This document shows positions 48,244 to 59,636 of a stretch of DNA of 64,000 bases, piece after piece. The notes under the pieces are model-generated. The model saw only the letters and a list, made by a program, of their open reading frames with translations, made no database searches and was not told where the DNA came from. The DNA lies in NCBI GenBank assembly GCA_013398015.1, contig VZRR01007589.1, forward strand, positions 242,266-306,265. The letters run 5' to 3'. Origin of the DNA: Oreocharis arfaki. Taxonomy: Eukaryota > Chordata > Aves > Passeriformes > Paramythiidae. Both the position numbers and the translations under genes were made by a program. Position 1 is the stretch's first letter; the number at the start of each line of letters is the position of its first letter.

Positions 48244-49647
48244 AGTTGCATAGCTTCTTAAAATGCTTGTCAGACAGAAGAAATTATATACTCAGATAAA
48301 ATAAAAAGCTCTTGATGTTGGCCATAGCTCATTGCAATCAGCTATGATATTAAAATGCAAGGAACAGTTTTCATTTGCTCCTTGAATTAGCTTTATGTAG
48401 AAGGACTTTTCCAGGGATACTTCCATTTTGATTATTAAAACTGCTGACTCGTTTGCTCCTGAAGATTTCAGGTATGCGGTAGCTGCATTTCCCAGTGAAA
48501 CTAATTTGCTTACCTTTTCTTGTCAGGGTCTTAATTTGGACCCAAGTGTCTTTATTTTAATTGAAAAAAACAATTAGTCTTCTTCATGCAAGCCTACATG
48601 GCTTATCTTCATTTAATAATCAGTTGTGTAATTGGTGTTCAGACACAGTTTAACTGAGAAAATTGCAGCATTTTGCCTATGTGGGGTTATTTGAATACTG
48701 AAAGTGCAGCTTCCTATAATGCAATCAATTCCTTGAGGGCACACAAATCCTTGTCTGACCTTTCGAAATAAATTAGCAACAGAATCCAAGGGTTGGTATT
48801 TTGATGTAAAGGTTGCAATGAATGCCATCTGTCCGGTATCAGAACAGTTTAATGAAGGCCTCTTACATCAGGTGCTCTACAAGTCCAGGACGATGCTCTG
48901 AGGGCTCTGCTCTGAGAGCTGCATCCAACCTGTATATTCTGGCAAAGCTGGACAATTTGCTTTCCTTTGCCTTAATGAGAGAATCTATCTGAAAGCTGCA
49001 AAATACTGCAGTCTCCAGGCTTTCCACAACGTATGAGGGACCCCTGTGATGGCTTGCTGAACAGTGCTAGTGGCTCCTGAGTCTGGCAGCCAGATGGAGG
49101 CTGATGCAATCGCCCTCCCATGAGGGTCCTCACACCCCTGTCAGTGACCACCCCTCCCTCTGTGGGGTGATGGGAACCCTCTCCTCTTGGCTTGTGGTGA
49201 TGGGTATCTTACATCCCTGAGACTCTCCAGGACAGCCCAGAGTGAGGGTATTGGGGTCTCCATTTTTCTGGTGAGGTGACTGGGGCTCCCTCCCGTGCCA
49301 CGTGTCCCTCTGCTCCTTCTTGTGTGTGGGCAGAAGCCTTTAGCCATGCAAGCTTAAAAACTGTTATCGTACCTTGGAGGAAAAATCCTCTGGCGTGGAT
49401 GCCTGGCCCTTCTCCCCACACCACCTAAGATACGCGTCTCTCTCTGGTCCTGGAACTTACCATCCTGGTGATACTGTTGGATGGATGCGGCAGGGAGAAA
49501 GGCCTAGTCATCATGGACTGGAGAGTTTTCCACGAGCCACAGCCCTCAGTGGAGACCAAAGAGCTTGTCAGACTTTTCTCTGCCTCCACACAGTTTGTCA
49601 AAACTGATGCCCCACCCTTCGTCTACACAAAGTCTAGTAAAAAGTGC
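48244..49647. other. Unique sequence: conserved-looking AT-rich part, then GC-rich part
   Basis: 48.3-48.84 kb is AT-rich with homeodomain-like words (see findings). From about 49,020 to 49,640 GC content rises. This part has an open stretch at 49429-49650 ending in a stop, but no recognisable domain. Confidence 0.5.
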
Positions 49648-49794
49648 TGAGTCTCCATCCTTGATGAAATTCAAAACCCAACTGGACAGGACTGAGCACT
49701 GCTATAGTGCTGTAGGATGACCTTGCTTTAAACAGAGGGCTGGATAAGACCATCTCCAGAGGCCCCTTCCCACCTCAGCCAGTCTAGGATTCTT
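49648..49794 (+). mobile_element. CR1 LINE fragment, 3' end
   Basis: GAGTCTCCATCCTTGATGAA, then TCAAAACCCAACTGGACAGG, CATCTCCAGAGGCCCCTTCC and a TCTAGGATTCTT tail are in sense order. About 147 bp, 5'-truncated. Confidence 0.88.
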
Positions 49795-50532
49795 CAACGT
49801 AAAATGGTCCCCCATTTCCGGGGAGGGAATCCTCCTTTTTCCCACAATGCATGCAAGTGGAAAAACAGTATTACCCAAACAAATGAATTTGTTTATTCTT
49901 TGACAAAAAGTGATGACAATGGGAGCACACAGAAAGATTTGACAGAATTGCATTGATATGAAGGGTGATTCTCCAGACCACCTTCATCTCAAGAAAGGGT
50001 AAACTGATTCAGACTGAACTGAGAGAGCTCATTTCAGCGTATCCCCTACTTGACATGATATTCTCCAAACTGAGAACAAAAAGGTTAAAATGTCTGCTCT
50101 TACTGTTTGTCTAAGGAAATGCAATGAATAAAAGTTAGGGGGTTTTTTGTATATCAAAGAATTTGACTGTTATGTCAAAATCTTTGAAGGTACCCAGTCC
50201 TTCTTATCCTGTTTGCATTGTATTAGTTCTGAAACGGAAATTCTTTCAACTGAACCAAAAATCTTTATCAGCTTGAAATTGGAGCATCAAATACATTGTT
50301 ATTACATAACTATTTCCATTTTTATTAAAGCATGTCTGTGCCACAGCAAGTTTCTATAAGCAACACACAAATGAGGTTTTGAAACTCAGTTTCAAAAATC
50401 AGGTTACATAAACTCAGCTTTGAAATATAATTTTTTGCTACAAGAATTTCAGACCGTCTTTGAACCTAGAATATCTCCCTTCTATTATTCATGGCAGAAC
50501 ATCTGGAAATTCCATTTCTAGGAGAAGTATTT
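49795..50532. other. Unique spacer between two CR1 tails
   Basis: No gene or further repeat recognised. Confidence 0.55.
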
Positions 50533-50586
50533 GGAACTAGACGATCTTTAAGGTCCCTTCCAACCCAAGCCATTCTACGATTCTTC
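50533..50586 (+). mobile_element. CR1 LINE 3' tail, very short
   Basis: GGAACTAGACGATCTTTAAG, then GTCCCTTCCAACCCAAGCCA and TTCTACGATTCTTCG form the terminal roughly 54 bp of CR1 in sense orientation. The tail octamers are nearly intact, so it is younger than its small size suggests, just severely 5'-truncated. Confidence 0.88.
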
Positions 50587-53500
50587 GAAAAGAAATGTAA
50601 AATTGAATTTGCACTTAGAACAATTAAAGCAGATTTTCACGGCTTGTCAATGAATGACCAAATAAACGATGAATGTTATGCATTTCAGCATATTTGAACA
50701 AGACTGTCAATAAACAAAGTTAAAGCTCCTAGAATGAGAGAAAGGAATACTAATTCCTAAATTTTCATTATCTGCTGCACTGGAGTCCCTGGGAGAGCAA
50801 GTACAAATCGGACATCTGCTGAATTTACATTACAGCAGTGCGTATGGGCAATGCACTCTGGACAAGAGCAAGAGAAATCTTAACTGAATTTACAGGGAAG
50901 TATTTTTACAGATGTTACAGATCTTAAAATTAACTAGAGGCAGATTCCGTGTTCGTCAAAAAGGAGAAGGTGAATGTTTTAAAAACCCACTATTTTTAGA
51001 AAAAGGTAATGGTGAGTTTCTGAATGACCTTGGGAATCAAATACTTTTACAAATGAAAAGATGCAGAGCTGCTTTCAAAGTTTCAGATTTATTAAAGCTT
51101 TCACTCACACGCTCCTTGTCCTGTGAACATAAGGACAAACTGGTGTTAGCCATTAGTTACAGAGGTGTGGGAGGAGCTTTATGCCATCCTTGAACATTTA
51201 GCAGGTGCTGAGCTGCTGTCTATGTAGTGTATTCAGTGCATCTCCAAAAGGCAAAAAATATCTTCTCTACCCACTAACTATGCCCCTGTTCACTGCACAC
51301 AAGAGAAATTAATCCTTTCCTAGAAACTGTCTCTTCTGATTGCCTTCAAAAAAAAAACAAAAGGAAAAAACATACAGTAATTTTTTTCTCTGAGTAGCAA
51401 GGACCAAACCAAAGGGGATAAATACGCTCATCTGAATGGCTGACTGTTTCAGATGAGCGGCATTAGCGCACAGAAAATGGTGCTCATGCATGAGGACAGA
51501 CTACAAAGCTGGCTTCTCAGACTACTGTATGCTATCTGTTTTTCCCTTATACAGGGGATCTAGCTCGTGAATAATCAGTTGGGCAAAAATTTCATATTCT
51601 TATTCAGTCCAAGGTCCAGTGAAGGCCTAAGGCAGCTTCAGCTTAACACAAGAACCTTAAATTGAAAGTAGCTACCAAAGCTATGAATGTTATGATTTGC
51701 TGCAACACAGTAAAATTTGCTTGTGGCAAAGCTGGACGAAATGCCCAAACTCGGAAGCACAGCTCAAACTTGCCCACCTTGAGAGGCCTTAGGCTCCTTC
51801 AGCTGCCCTGCACACATTGGATGCTTAGGTCTGCCCTTGCTCAAGTGAGATGCAGAGCTTCTGCAGCAGCTTCCTTTGGCAGTAAGGAGCCAGTATAGCA
51901 AGTGAAGACATCTCTCCTGGAGCCAAGCCAAGCCTGCAGGGGCTGAGATCAGCAGCAAATACGGGACAGTGCCCTAATCTGGCGCTAAGAAATGCTGTGC
52001 TGCTTCACACTGCTGCTGCTCCTCAAGGAAGCTGTTAGGTCTGCCAGCTCAGGGGTTCAAACTCCCTTATCCCAAAACTGCACTTTGGTCCTTCCCTGAT
52101 GCTCCTGGGAATAATTGCTAAAATTCAGAAGGAGGCCTTGTGAGTATCGATGATGTCATGTTGTGGAAATATCTTTCAGCAAACAACAGGTTTTTCTCCA
52201 TGAAAATTATGAATAATCACTCAGAGTACTTTCTTTCAAAAGCAGTATTTATTTTTTCATCAAGATAAGACTCATTACATACTGCATAAAGTAAAAAGTA
52301 CTGCTTGGAAAGCTTCATTTAACTGAGATAACAAAAAAAATACATAAATTGCACTTGAGAAAGTAGGCTTTATCCCAGAAGAATATAGTAAATAAAAAGC
52401 TGATGAGTGGTTTGAAATAAGGACTCTTTCTGAATTGCCTTTGAAAATGTATTTATTTTGGGGGGTTCCAGTTCCACCAATAAAACTGAACCAGATTAGT
52501 TTTTTTAATAGCTTTGCTCTTTAAGTGAAAATAGTGTGTAAACAACATAACAATTATACATGGACAAAAGAGGGAAAAAAACGTATGGAGATAGACCTTT
52601 GCAATTTCTGCTAATAAATAAAAAGGAAAAAATTTGCTGATATTTGGTTTCACCAGTGTCACTGCAGCTCAGGGCTTGGGTTTTGTGGAGTTTTTCTTAG
52701 TTCGCATGTGTGTTATCATCCCCACACTGCCACACAAAGCCCACCCTTGACGCTCCTGGACTGGCTGGGAGCATGGTGTCTGTATGGCAGCACGAAGCAG
52801 TGAATGGTTCCATTCATTAGTAAGTGTCCCAGAAGTAATACTTTAAACTTTGTGACAAGCTTAGCTTATATTTAAGAAGGTAAACCCACCATTAAGCAAG
52901 AGGATTTTTTTTACTTTGCATCTGAATTTTTCTGCTGGACTCCGGCATTCAGTGCTGCCTTTATCTAATTCAGTTAGCTGGATTCTCAGCTGTTCAGTCT
53001 TTAAAAGGAGTATCCATACTATCTACCTTTTTGTATCTCACTTAGATGTCCAAATCAGATTTCTAATCTTTCTATATAGTCAAAAGAGAGAAAAGAAAGC
53101 TCCCAAAGTGGGTGATTTCAACCTCTGGACTCAGGCACACTATGAGAGAGCCTCTCCCAATTGCCTCTAGGGGTAACTCAGGCTCCCAGACAAGGCTGAA
53201 TCACCCCGATCAGGAGGCGTAAGCACCCCTCACAACACGTGGCTGTTGGGGTGGAAATTAAAAGACCATTTGGAGCACAAAGCCTCGTGAAACTCGTGTA
53301 TCCTGCAACCAATCCTGACGATGAAGTCAGAGCGCCTAGGCATGATTCAGTCAGAGATATACACAGAGTGTGCTGTCTCAAAAACAATCTGTACTGCCAA
53401 GGTCTTGCATGCAAATTTCTTCCAAACTTAGCTAAAAATTATGGAAGGGCTGGGTCAATCTTGTTATGAAGCTACAGACAGAAAAAGAATGAGATGTTCT

Positions 53501-56402
53501 TTAAATAGTCTTGAACTACAAAATGAAGGTGGTAATCTTTGGTTACAGGGCTGTTCTTTTAATGTGAATTGCTTTGAAAAATGATGAATCACTTCCCAAG
53601 TAAGTATTCAGGAGCATTTTTAAATAGACATCTGGGAGCCAGAGAGGAAAAATTAATATAAATAATAAAACCCCCACACCTTCTGAATCTCCAAGGTTAA
53701 AGTACAGGAAAGAAAGTAACACATCTCTAAGGGATCCTTCAGCAAAGTTTTGCTAAAATTATAAAGAAGCACTTACTTAAGCTGATGAAGAGAGAAAATG
53801 AGAATATTAGGGTGCTTTTGTAACAAACTTGTAGAGTACTAAAACATCCTGGTTTGAAGGCCTTGTGTTATATTATTTTATAGAACATGCCATTTTCCAC
53901 TAATTATAATGCATTATTATAAACCTACTTCACTCTTTCAGAGAGACAGAAAGACAAGAGCCAACACAGACAAGATGATTCAATGCAGCCTATGTCTACT
54001 ACAAAACATAAAACCTCAGCCATTAAATGTGCCACCTTACTCCCTCTGTTACATTCATGATCAAAACTCCAATTCTTTGCCAGACTTAAATCTGCCTGGT
54101 TTTTTACATTTTTGGAGCAGCATTTGAAAAATCCTAAAAGCTAGTTTGGAAAGATATTTTTTTTCTTTTTCAGCTAGAGCACTTTTGTAATAGTTTAAAA
54201 GGCATAGGAAGCTATGCTGTAGCTTTTAAAGTGCTAATTTTATTATGAATTGGTATTTAGTAATATTCTTCTGGAAGTTAATAAATGATGCACATTTTCC
54301 ATGACTGACAGACATTGCTTAATGAGCTAATATGCTTCAGCAAAATGCAATCAAAAAAAAGAAATCCACTGTCAACAGTTTAACCATGGCAATACACAGA
54401 GCTGAAATGAGACAAATAACCTCAGATAACTAAGATTAATGCATATATGACAAAGTTACAATAATCCATATTTAAAACAAACAAATAAAGAAACCCCAAA
54501 CCAAATAATGATAATTAAATCTCAAACACAGTTTTGTTTCCCAGTAACACAACTGCAAAACAAATCAATATTTTCAACAAACAAGTGCCCTATTTCATCT
54601 CCTCCACAGGAAAACACAGCACTCCTCGAACTGCTGCGAGGAGGATCCAAGGACCCCTCTTGTGTAGAGGGGGCTCCTCTTGGGAGACTGTGGGGCCACT
54701 CTGGGCAAGGGGCAGGAAACCAGATCAGGTAGGTAGTGACCAAAATCAGTTCCAGCCCGCAGGTATTTACCTGGGGACCTGGCAGGAGCCCCTTCTTGCA
54801 GAAGCAGTTGGGAGATGGATCCCATGGAGCCACCATGGCAAAAGTACCAGCCTCTGCACGCCTCTACCACCCTCAGTGTCCTGGCTTATGCAAAGCATCT
54901 ACTAATTTCAGCACGATTTGCTTGAGTGCAAACAGTGAGATTTGACTTTACTGATGTGTTATTTCATGTAGTGATGGATCTTCTGCATTCTACCTCACTC
55001 TTTTGGGCCAGAAGGCTGGGAAGTTCCCTCTGAGAATGGGGAAAAATAATTTTGCACTCATACAGGCTGAAATTCTCTCTTCATTTATACCCACCAGAAA
55101 ACCCTATCTACCACCAGGAGAGCTGAGGAGGTAGAAATGCCAGCAGAATTTGAGTGTAGGGACTGGTGAGTGAAAAAAAACCACAACGCTATTTCACTGC
55201 CAGCTACCACAAATACCTACACATCTGGTATTTAAATTCAGGTGGGCACTGTGTGCCTAAGGACTGCAATTGAGCTTTTAAAATCTCAACCCTCAGAATC
55301 TAGCTAGAGATAACCACAATCCTAAATTCTTGGATGCTGATACATAAATGTATGATATACCTGTTTAGTTGCCATGGCATTAATCAGCACAGCAATGATT
55401 TTTGCTAATTGCAAAGGCAGGCTAGTAGCAAATTTCAAATGATTAGTGAGTAAAGGTCCTCAGAGCAATCCTGCTTGAAAGTAAATGTCCAGTAAGATGC
55501 AATTAGTGTGTCTGTTTTTTTCTTTTCTTCCTTTGTTTCTCCTTTTTTATCGGGGTGGTCTTGAACTGCAGACACAATCACAACGCTCATGGTGATCCAG
55601 CTGTATATCTACCAAGGACATGTTGTTCCTGATTCTGCCTCTTCTTCTGGTATGCCCAGCCTCAGGGACAAACTTCAGCACCTGCGAGGATCAACAAAAA
55701 TGCACTGAATTAGAAAATCCGTTGGAGATCTGAGGATGAGAGTGTTGGGGCCCTAAGGGCACTGACGGCCCCTTAATGGCCCTGACCAGCATCAATTTGG
55801 ACACACTTTTGTTTTATTTCCAGCTTTTTCTTTACACCCTTTGACATCCTGATGTACTGTTTGTCCTGGAGCTTGGACAGACTGTATTATTTCCTACATC
55901 AGGTATATCTTGCAGTTTCCTAACCATGCCCAAAATTGCTCTTTGCATGTGAATTCTCCAGCCTGTTTCCTTTGGCTCATCTTTGCAGTCTCATACATAT
56001 TTGAAGCGTCCTGTCCCTCCTCTCCCTTGTACAATATTTCTGCTCTAAAGAACAAGGAACACTTTTTCAAGCAATTTAAAATTTCTGAAGCACATATCAC
56101 TAGAATTGGTCCAAAAATTAAATATTTGTGGAGGGCAGAAGGAGATGAAGGAGCTTGCATAAAATATGTGTCAGATCTCTTCGAGTTTCTGTGGAATCTG
56201 AGTTATGTTGGCATATCTTTAAAATCTCTGCCTCAACCTAAATGATTTCTGAAGAATTTACAGTGAATAATGTCAAACAAACAAGCAAACGAAATTACTT
56301 CCTAGGGAGGTATACATTGTTCAAGATGCTTTTGAAAAAATTCTATCTAGGCAAGGTGATCTCGAGACCCATAAGAAGGGGGTTGTAGGTTGTAAAAAAG
56401 AT
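50587..56402. other. Unique AT-rich sequence with one CpG-rich patch, no gene seen
   Basis: A CpG-enriched patch at 53,170-53,360 stands out and is given as a finding. A degenerate 18/20-bp tandem duplication lies at 55749-55786 (GGCCCTAAGGGCACTGAC and a variant). A 123-codon frame at 54534-54905 overlaps a similar one on the other strand and is not supported as coding. Confidence 0.5.
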
Positions 56403-56655
56403 GAGAAAGAGGCAACAAATGCAAGATGGAACAAAATAACATCTTATTTGGGTATAGGTAAGAAAATACTGAGAGTGGTTAGACACTGGAGCACGGTGTC
56501 CAGAGAGGCTGCAGAAACCTTCAACAGTCAAAATAAACAGGATGGGAGCCTGAGCAACCTCATCTAACTTCAACATTTTTCCTGCTTTTATGGGAGATCA
56601 GGTAGCAGACCCTCAGAGACACCTTCCAACCCATATCATTATATGAACCTGATTC
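56403..56655 (+). mobile_element. Old CR1 LINE fragment, 3' end
   Basis: Sense CR1, diverged. GAGAAAGAGGCAACAAATGC, then AGTGGTTAGACACTGGAGCA, GTCCAGAGAGGCTGCAGAAA, CTGAGCAACCTCATCTAACT, ACACCTTCCAACCCATATCA and the tail TTATATGAACCTGATT follow family order. Confidence 0.85.
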
Positions 56656-57206
56656 CCTGAAAATGATCTCGCGAGTATCTTCCCAAACCTCACAGCACAT
56701 AGGCCAGAAAGACATGCGTAATTGTCAGACTTGTGTACGTAGAGAATCTGAAACTGGTTTGCTCAAGGTCATGCAACACTTGAGTATAAAAACTACCAGT
56801 GGCATTATATAGTCCCTTCCATTTTGAAATTTACTGGTGGGGAGCAGGACATGGAGATAGCAAGGCTGCAGTAAGCAGGTGGGCTGGTTCTGCTCCGTGT
56901 GGCCTCAAGCACTTGAGTCCAGAAATCACGCTCAGTAAGGCACTGGAGCTAACAGGTCTCACCTCCTGGCAGGCTGGTGTGACTCATGTTAACTTGGCCA
57001 AGTGGCTGCTAGATCAGCTGGATTTCTCTTGCTTGTTCCAAGATGGAGAGATTTCTGTTAAGTGCATGACTTCCCAAAGCCAGTGGCCAACTGGGAAGTG
57101 GGACCTAAACCTCTGAAACACCTCAACCACTGAAGCACACACATTTCTGCCCTAAGAGATCATACTTATTTATATGATAACAGATCGCTCTGTTACTCAA
57201 CAATCC

Positions 57207-57225
57207 TTTTTTTTTTTTTTTTTTT
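57207..57225 (+). repeat. Poly(T) tract, T19
   Basis: Nineteen consecutive T, the longest homopolymer in the window. No adjacent retroelement body is recognised. Confidence 0.85.
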
Positions 57226-57682
57226 AAGTACTTCCTGTACTTTGATGTTGTAACACCATACAAGAGTTGAGATGGTTTTGGAAAGGACAGGGAATAAGAG
57301 GCTGTGTACCAGAGCAACAGAGTGTGAGCATTTTCAACAGAATTAGAAAGTCACAAAAAGTAAGTGTGAAGCACTTGCCAAAGGATAACTAGAGATGCTG
57401 TACAGGGTGGGTGGGGAAGGGCAGGCAAGTTAGCAGCTCTCAAGACGAGCTCATTTGCTCTCTGCCATTAATGCCTTGAGGCTAGAACAGTCCTGACATA
57501 TAACAAAAGTGGTAAGCACTGAACAAAGTCTATTATTTTGTTCTCCCTTTTGTGATGAAATTTTTATTTAGCCTATGTAATACTGAGAGGGAGGACTGTG
57601 CCTAAGCAAGGTCCTTCCTGCTGCTGTTCTGTGTTGGGAAAATAGAATTACTTTGTCCTGTTAGAAATGCAGAAACATGTAA

Positions 57683-57697
57683 TTTTTTTTTTTTTTT
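57683..57697 (+). repeat. Poly(T) tract, T15
   Basis: Fifteen T directly followed by AAAGCAG and the LTR edge. A homopolymer next to the integration site. Confidence 0.85.
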
Positions 57698-57889
57698 AAA
57701 GCAGTGTCGTGGTTTGACGCTGGTTAGGTGCCAAGCACCATGAAAACTATTCACTTACTTGCCTTTGCTATAGCTAAGCAGAGAAGGGTTAATTGAAACT
57801 TCATGTTGGTAAGGTGAAATAAGGATTATTGAGGAAAACAGAAAAACTTCAAGGCAAAACAGGCTCAAACTTAAACAGGATAAAGGAAA

Positions 57890-57895
57890 TTTATT
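57890..57895 (-). terminator. LTR polyadenylation signal AATAAA
   Basis: TTTATT on the plus strand, so AATAAA on the LTR sense strand, at the family's expected position. Confidence 0.7.
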
Positions 57896-58599
57896 ACTAA
57901 CAGAATTAGAAGTAAAAAGAATAATGAGAAACCAAAGCAAACTTTCAGAACATCTTTCTCTTCCAGTACCTCCCTCTTTCCACCAAACTGCAGAAGGGAA
58001 ACAAACATGGGGTTTTGGTCAGTGTTTCATTTCTTAAGAGTCTTTCTTCAGTATGCTTACGGAAAGAGTTTCTTCTGCTGTGCTATGGCATCTGCTCCCA
58101 CAGGAGCTCTCTGTGAACTTCTCTAACATGGTTTCAAACTTTCCAAACAACAGTTCACCTGAATCTGCTGCAGTGAAAAATATCCCTCCCATGAATCTTG
58201 CAGTCTTCCTACAGTGCTATCATGGGTCACAACAGTCATGGGATTTAAGTCTTTCAAGGAGGAGCTATTCCAGCCTGAAAGCAAAGGCTCTCTTCTCCCA
58301 TCTCTAAAAACCTTTCACAGCATCTATAGGCTTTGGCACCTTCTTTTCACGGGATGCACGTGGATTTCTGCACACTGCCCCCCCCCATGTACCTCATCTT
58401 ATGAATTATAGGGAAAACCAACTTGCTGTATTATAGTCCTCCCCACAGAGAGGACTTCTCGAGGAATTCTCTTGCAGGAGAATTTCAGTTCCAGTGCTGT
58501 GAGCGCCTCCTCTCTTTCCCTTCCTCTACCGACCTTGGCGTCGCCGTGTTTCTTCTTCTCACGTGATCTCACTTCTCCTTTCTCTCTGACTTGGAAGAA

Positions 58600-58945
58600 A
58601 GTTCGTGTCTGTTAAGCTGCAGCTGAGAAGTTGTTCTTGTCTGGGCTCTGCATCGGGAAAGACTCGCCCTGTCTCTCGCTGCCAGCTGCGTGGTGTTTTT
58701 CCTGGTTTGGCGCGAGCCAAAGGAGCCCGCTGGCACCGCACAGGCCTCGGCAGCCTCAGATGAATCTCGGCTGCGCAGTCCCGGCCCCGGTTGGGGGGCT
58801 GCTCATGGCTGCTCGTGGCTCTGGGGTGGCTTTCTCCCGGCGGCCTGGCCTTGGCCAGCGTGCTGGGGGGCCTTGGCAGCCTGCTCCAGGAGGAGGCCCA
58901 GAGGCCCCCCCTGCCCTCACCAGCCCTCAGCGGGGAAGCAGGAAA
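58600..58945. other. CpG-rich insert within the minus-strand LTR
   Basis: This block separates LTR sequence that is adjacent in the copy at 34.9 kb. It is very GC-rich with about 15-20 CpGs, including CTCGGCTGCGCAGTCCCGGC and TTTCTCCCGGCGGCCTGG. Its right side abuts an A9 run (58943-58951). It may be a nested insertion, or an extra U3/R module of an LTR subtype. It has no recognisable coding content. Confidence 0.6.
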
Positions 58946-58973
58946 AAAAAAGAACTTCCCACACTTCCTCCTT

Positions 58974-58982
58974 CTTTAAATA
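58974..58982 (-). promoter_or_regulatory. LTR TATA box, sense TATTTAAAG
   Basis: CTTTAAATA on the plus strand. It lies about 115-125 bp inside the LTR 5' end and immediately upstream, in sense, of the CpG-rich insert. Confidence 0.6.
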
Positions 58983-59093
58983 TGTACATCACGGAGGCGT
59001 TACTGGCTCGTTTAACTGGTTTATCAACCTGTCTATCAACTATGGGCTCCATGCCAGTCATAGAAGTTTTCCTAAACTGCTAAAACCACCACA

Positions 59094-59636
59094 AGCAACA
59101 AAAATATAGTATCTTTGAACTGATTTCAAACATTGGTGGCATCCATATATGCAACAAATCCTGATGGACACTAGGACAACTTGCTGTACCACACTGTAGT
59201 CCCAAGCACAAAGGGACTGAACCCAATCAGATTGCTGCAATTATTACAGAGATAAAAATAGACCACATCTTCAAAAATGCTTTTTTTAAGAAAACATACT
59301 TACAGAATCAAGCACAGATGCTGATGCTGAACCCATGACAAATTCTTTATTTAAAGAAGTCTTTCAGCAAAATCTGACAAATCCAGATGACTGGCACTTT
59401 GCAAGATCATGGGTAAGTAGATCTGATTTTTCCAGCTGAGAGCAAATCAAAGTATGCAAGGGGATATGGACTGTATTTAAGTTAACAGACCATCTGACAG
59501 CTTGGGGACTTTCCCTGTGCTTTTTATTAAGAAGCATAAACATGGTATATGGGCTTTACTGATAAGAAAATGAACTGACAGGCACTTCCTCAGACAAGAC
59601 AGGTAAAGAGTGATTGAACACAGCTGAAATTATCAA
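59094..59636. other. Unique spacer between LTR and CR1
   Basis: About 540 bp of AT-rich sequence with no recognisable feature. Confidence 0.55.

Larger units (their letters stand above)
56656..57704. other. Unique spacer with two poly(T) tracts
   Basis: T19 at 57207-57225 and T15 at 57683-57697. The second lies just before the LTR that starts at 57,705. No gene seen. Confidence 0.55.
57705..59093 (-). mobile_element. LTR of the same endogenous-retrovirus family, minus strand, with insert
   Basis: The left edge TGTCGTGGTTTGACGCTGG is the reverse complement of an LTR 3' end. The sense sequence ends GGCACCTAACCAGCGTCAAA then CCACGACA, matching the plus-strand copy's end. AATAAA (sense) is at 57890-57895, 185 bp from the 3' end against 186 bp in the other copy. 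A good TATA box, sense TATTTAAAG, is at 58974-58982. The AAGGTC block near 58,535 corresponds to the AAGGTCAACGG block near 35,140. TATA-to-AATAAA distance is about 330 bp longer than in the relative, owing to a CpG-rich insert at about 58,600-58,945. The right end is uncertain: 59,093 gives flanks AGCAG and AGCAA (4 of 5), while 59,100 gives a TGTTGCTTG start without matching flanks. No internal viral genes are seen, so it is a solo LTR. Frames of 139-150 codons here are chance. Confidence 0.8.

Noticed and set aside
34861..59093. The two LTRs as the ends of one provirus
   Set aside because: They are on opposite strands, and the 22 kb between them holds unique sequence and CR1 copies, not viral genes.
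58631..59109. Frames of 150 and 139 codons in the CpG-rich segment
   Set aside because: Two overlapping frames of low-complexity Pro/Gly/Ala-rich translation inside an LTR.
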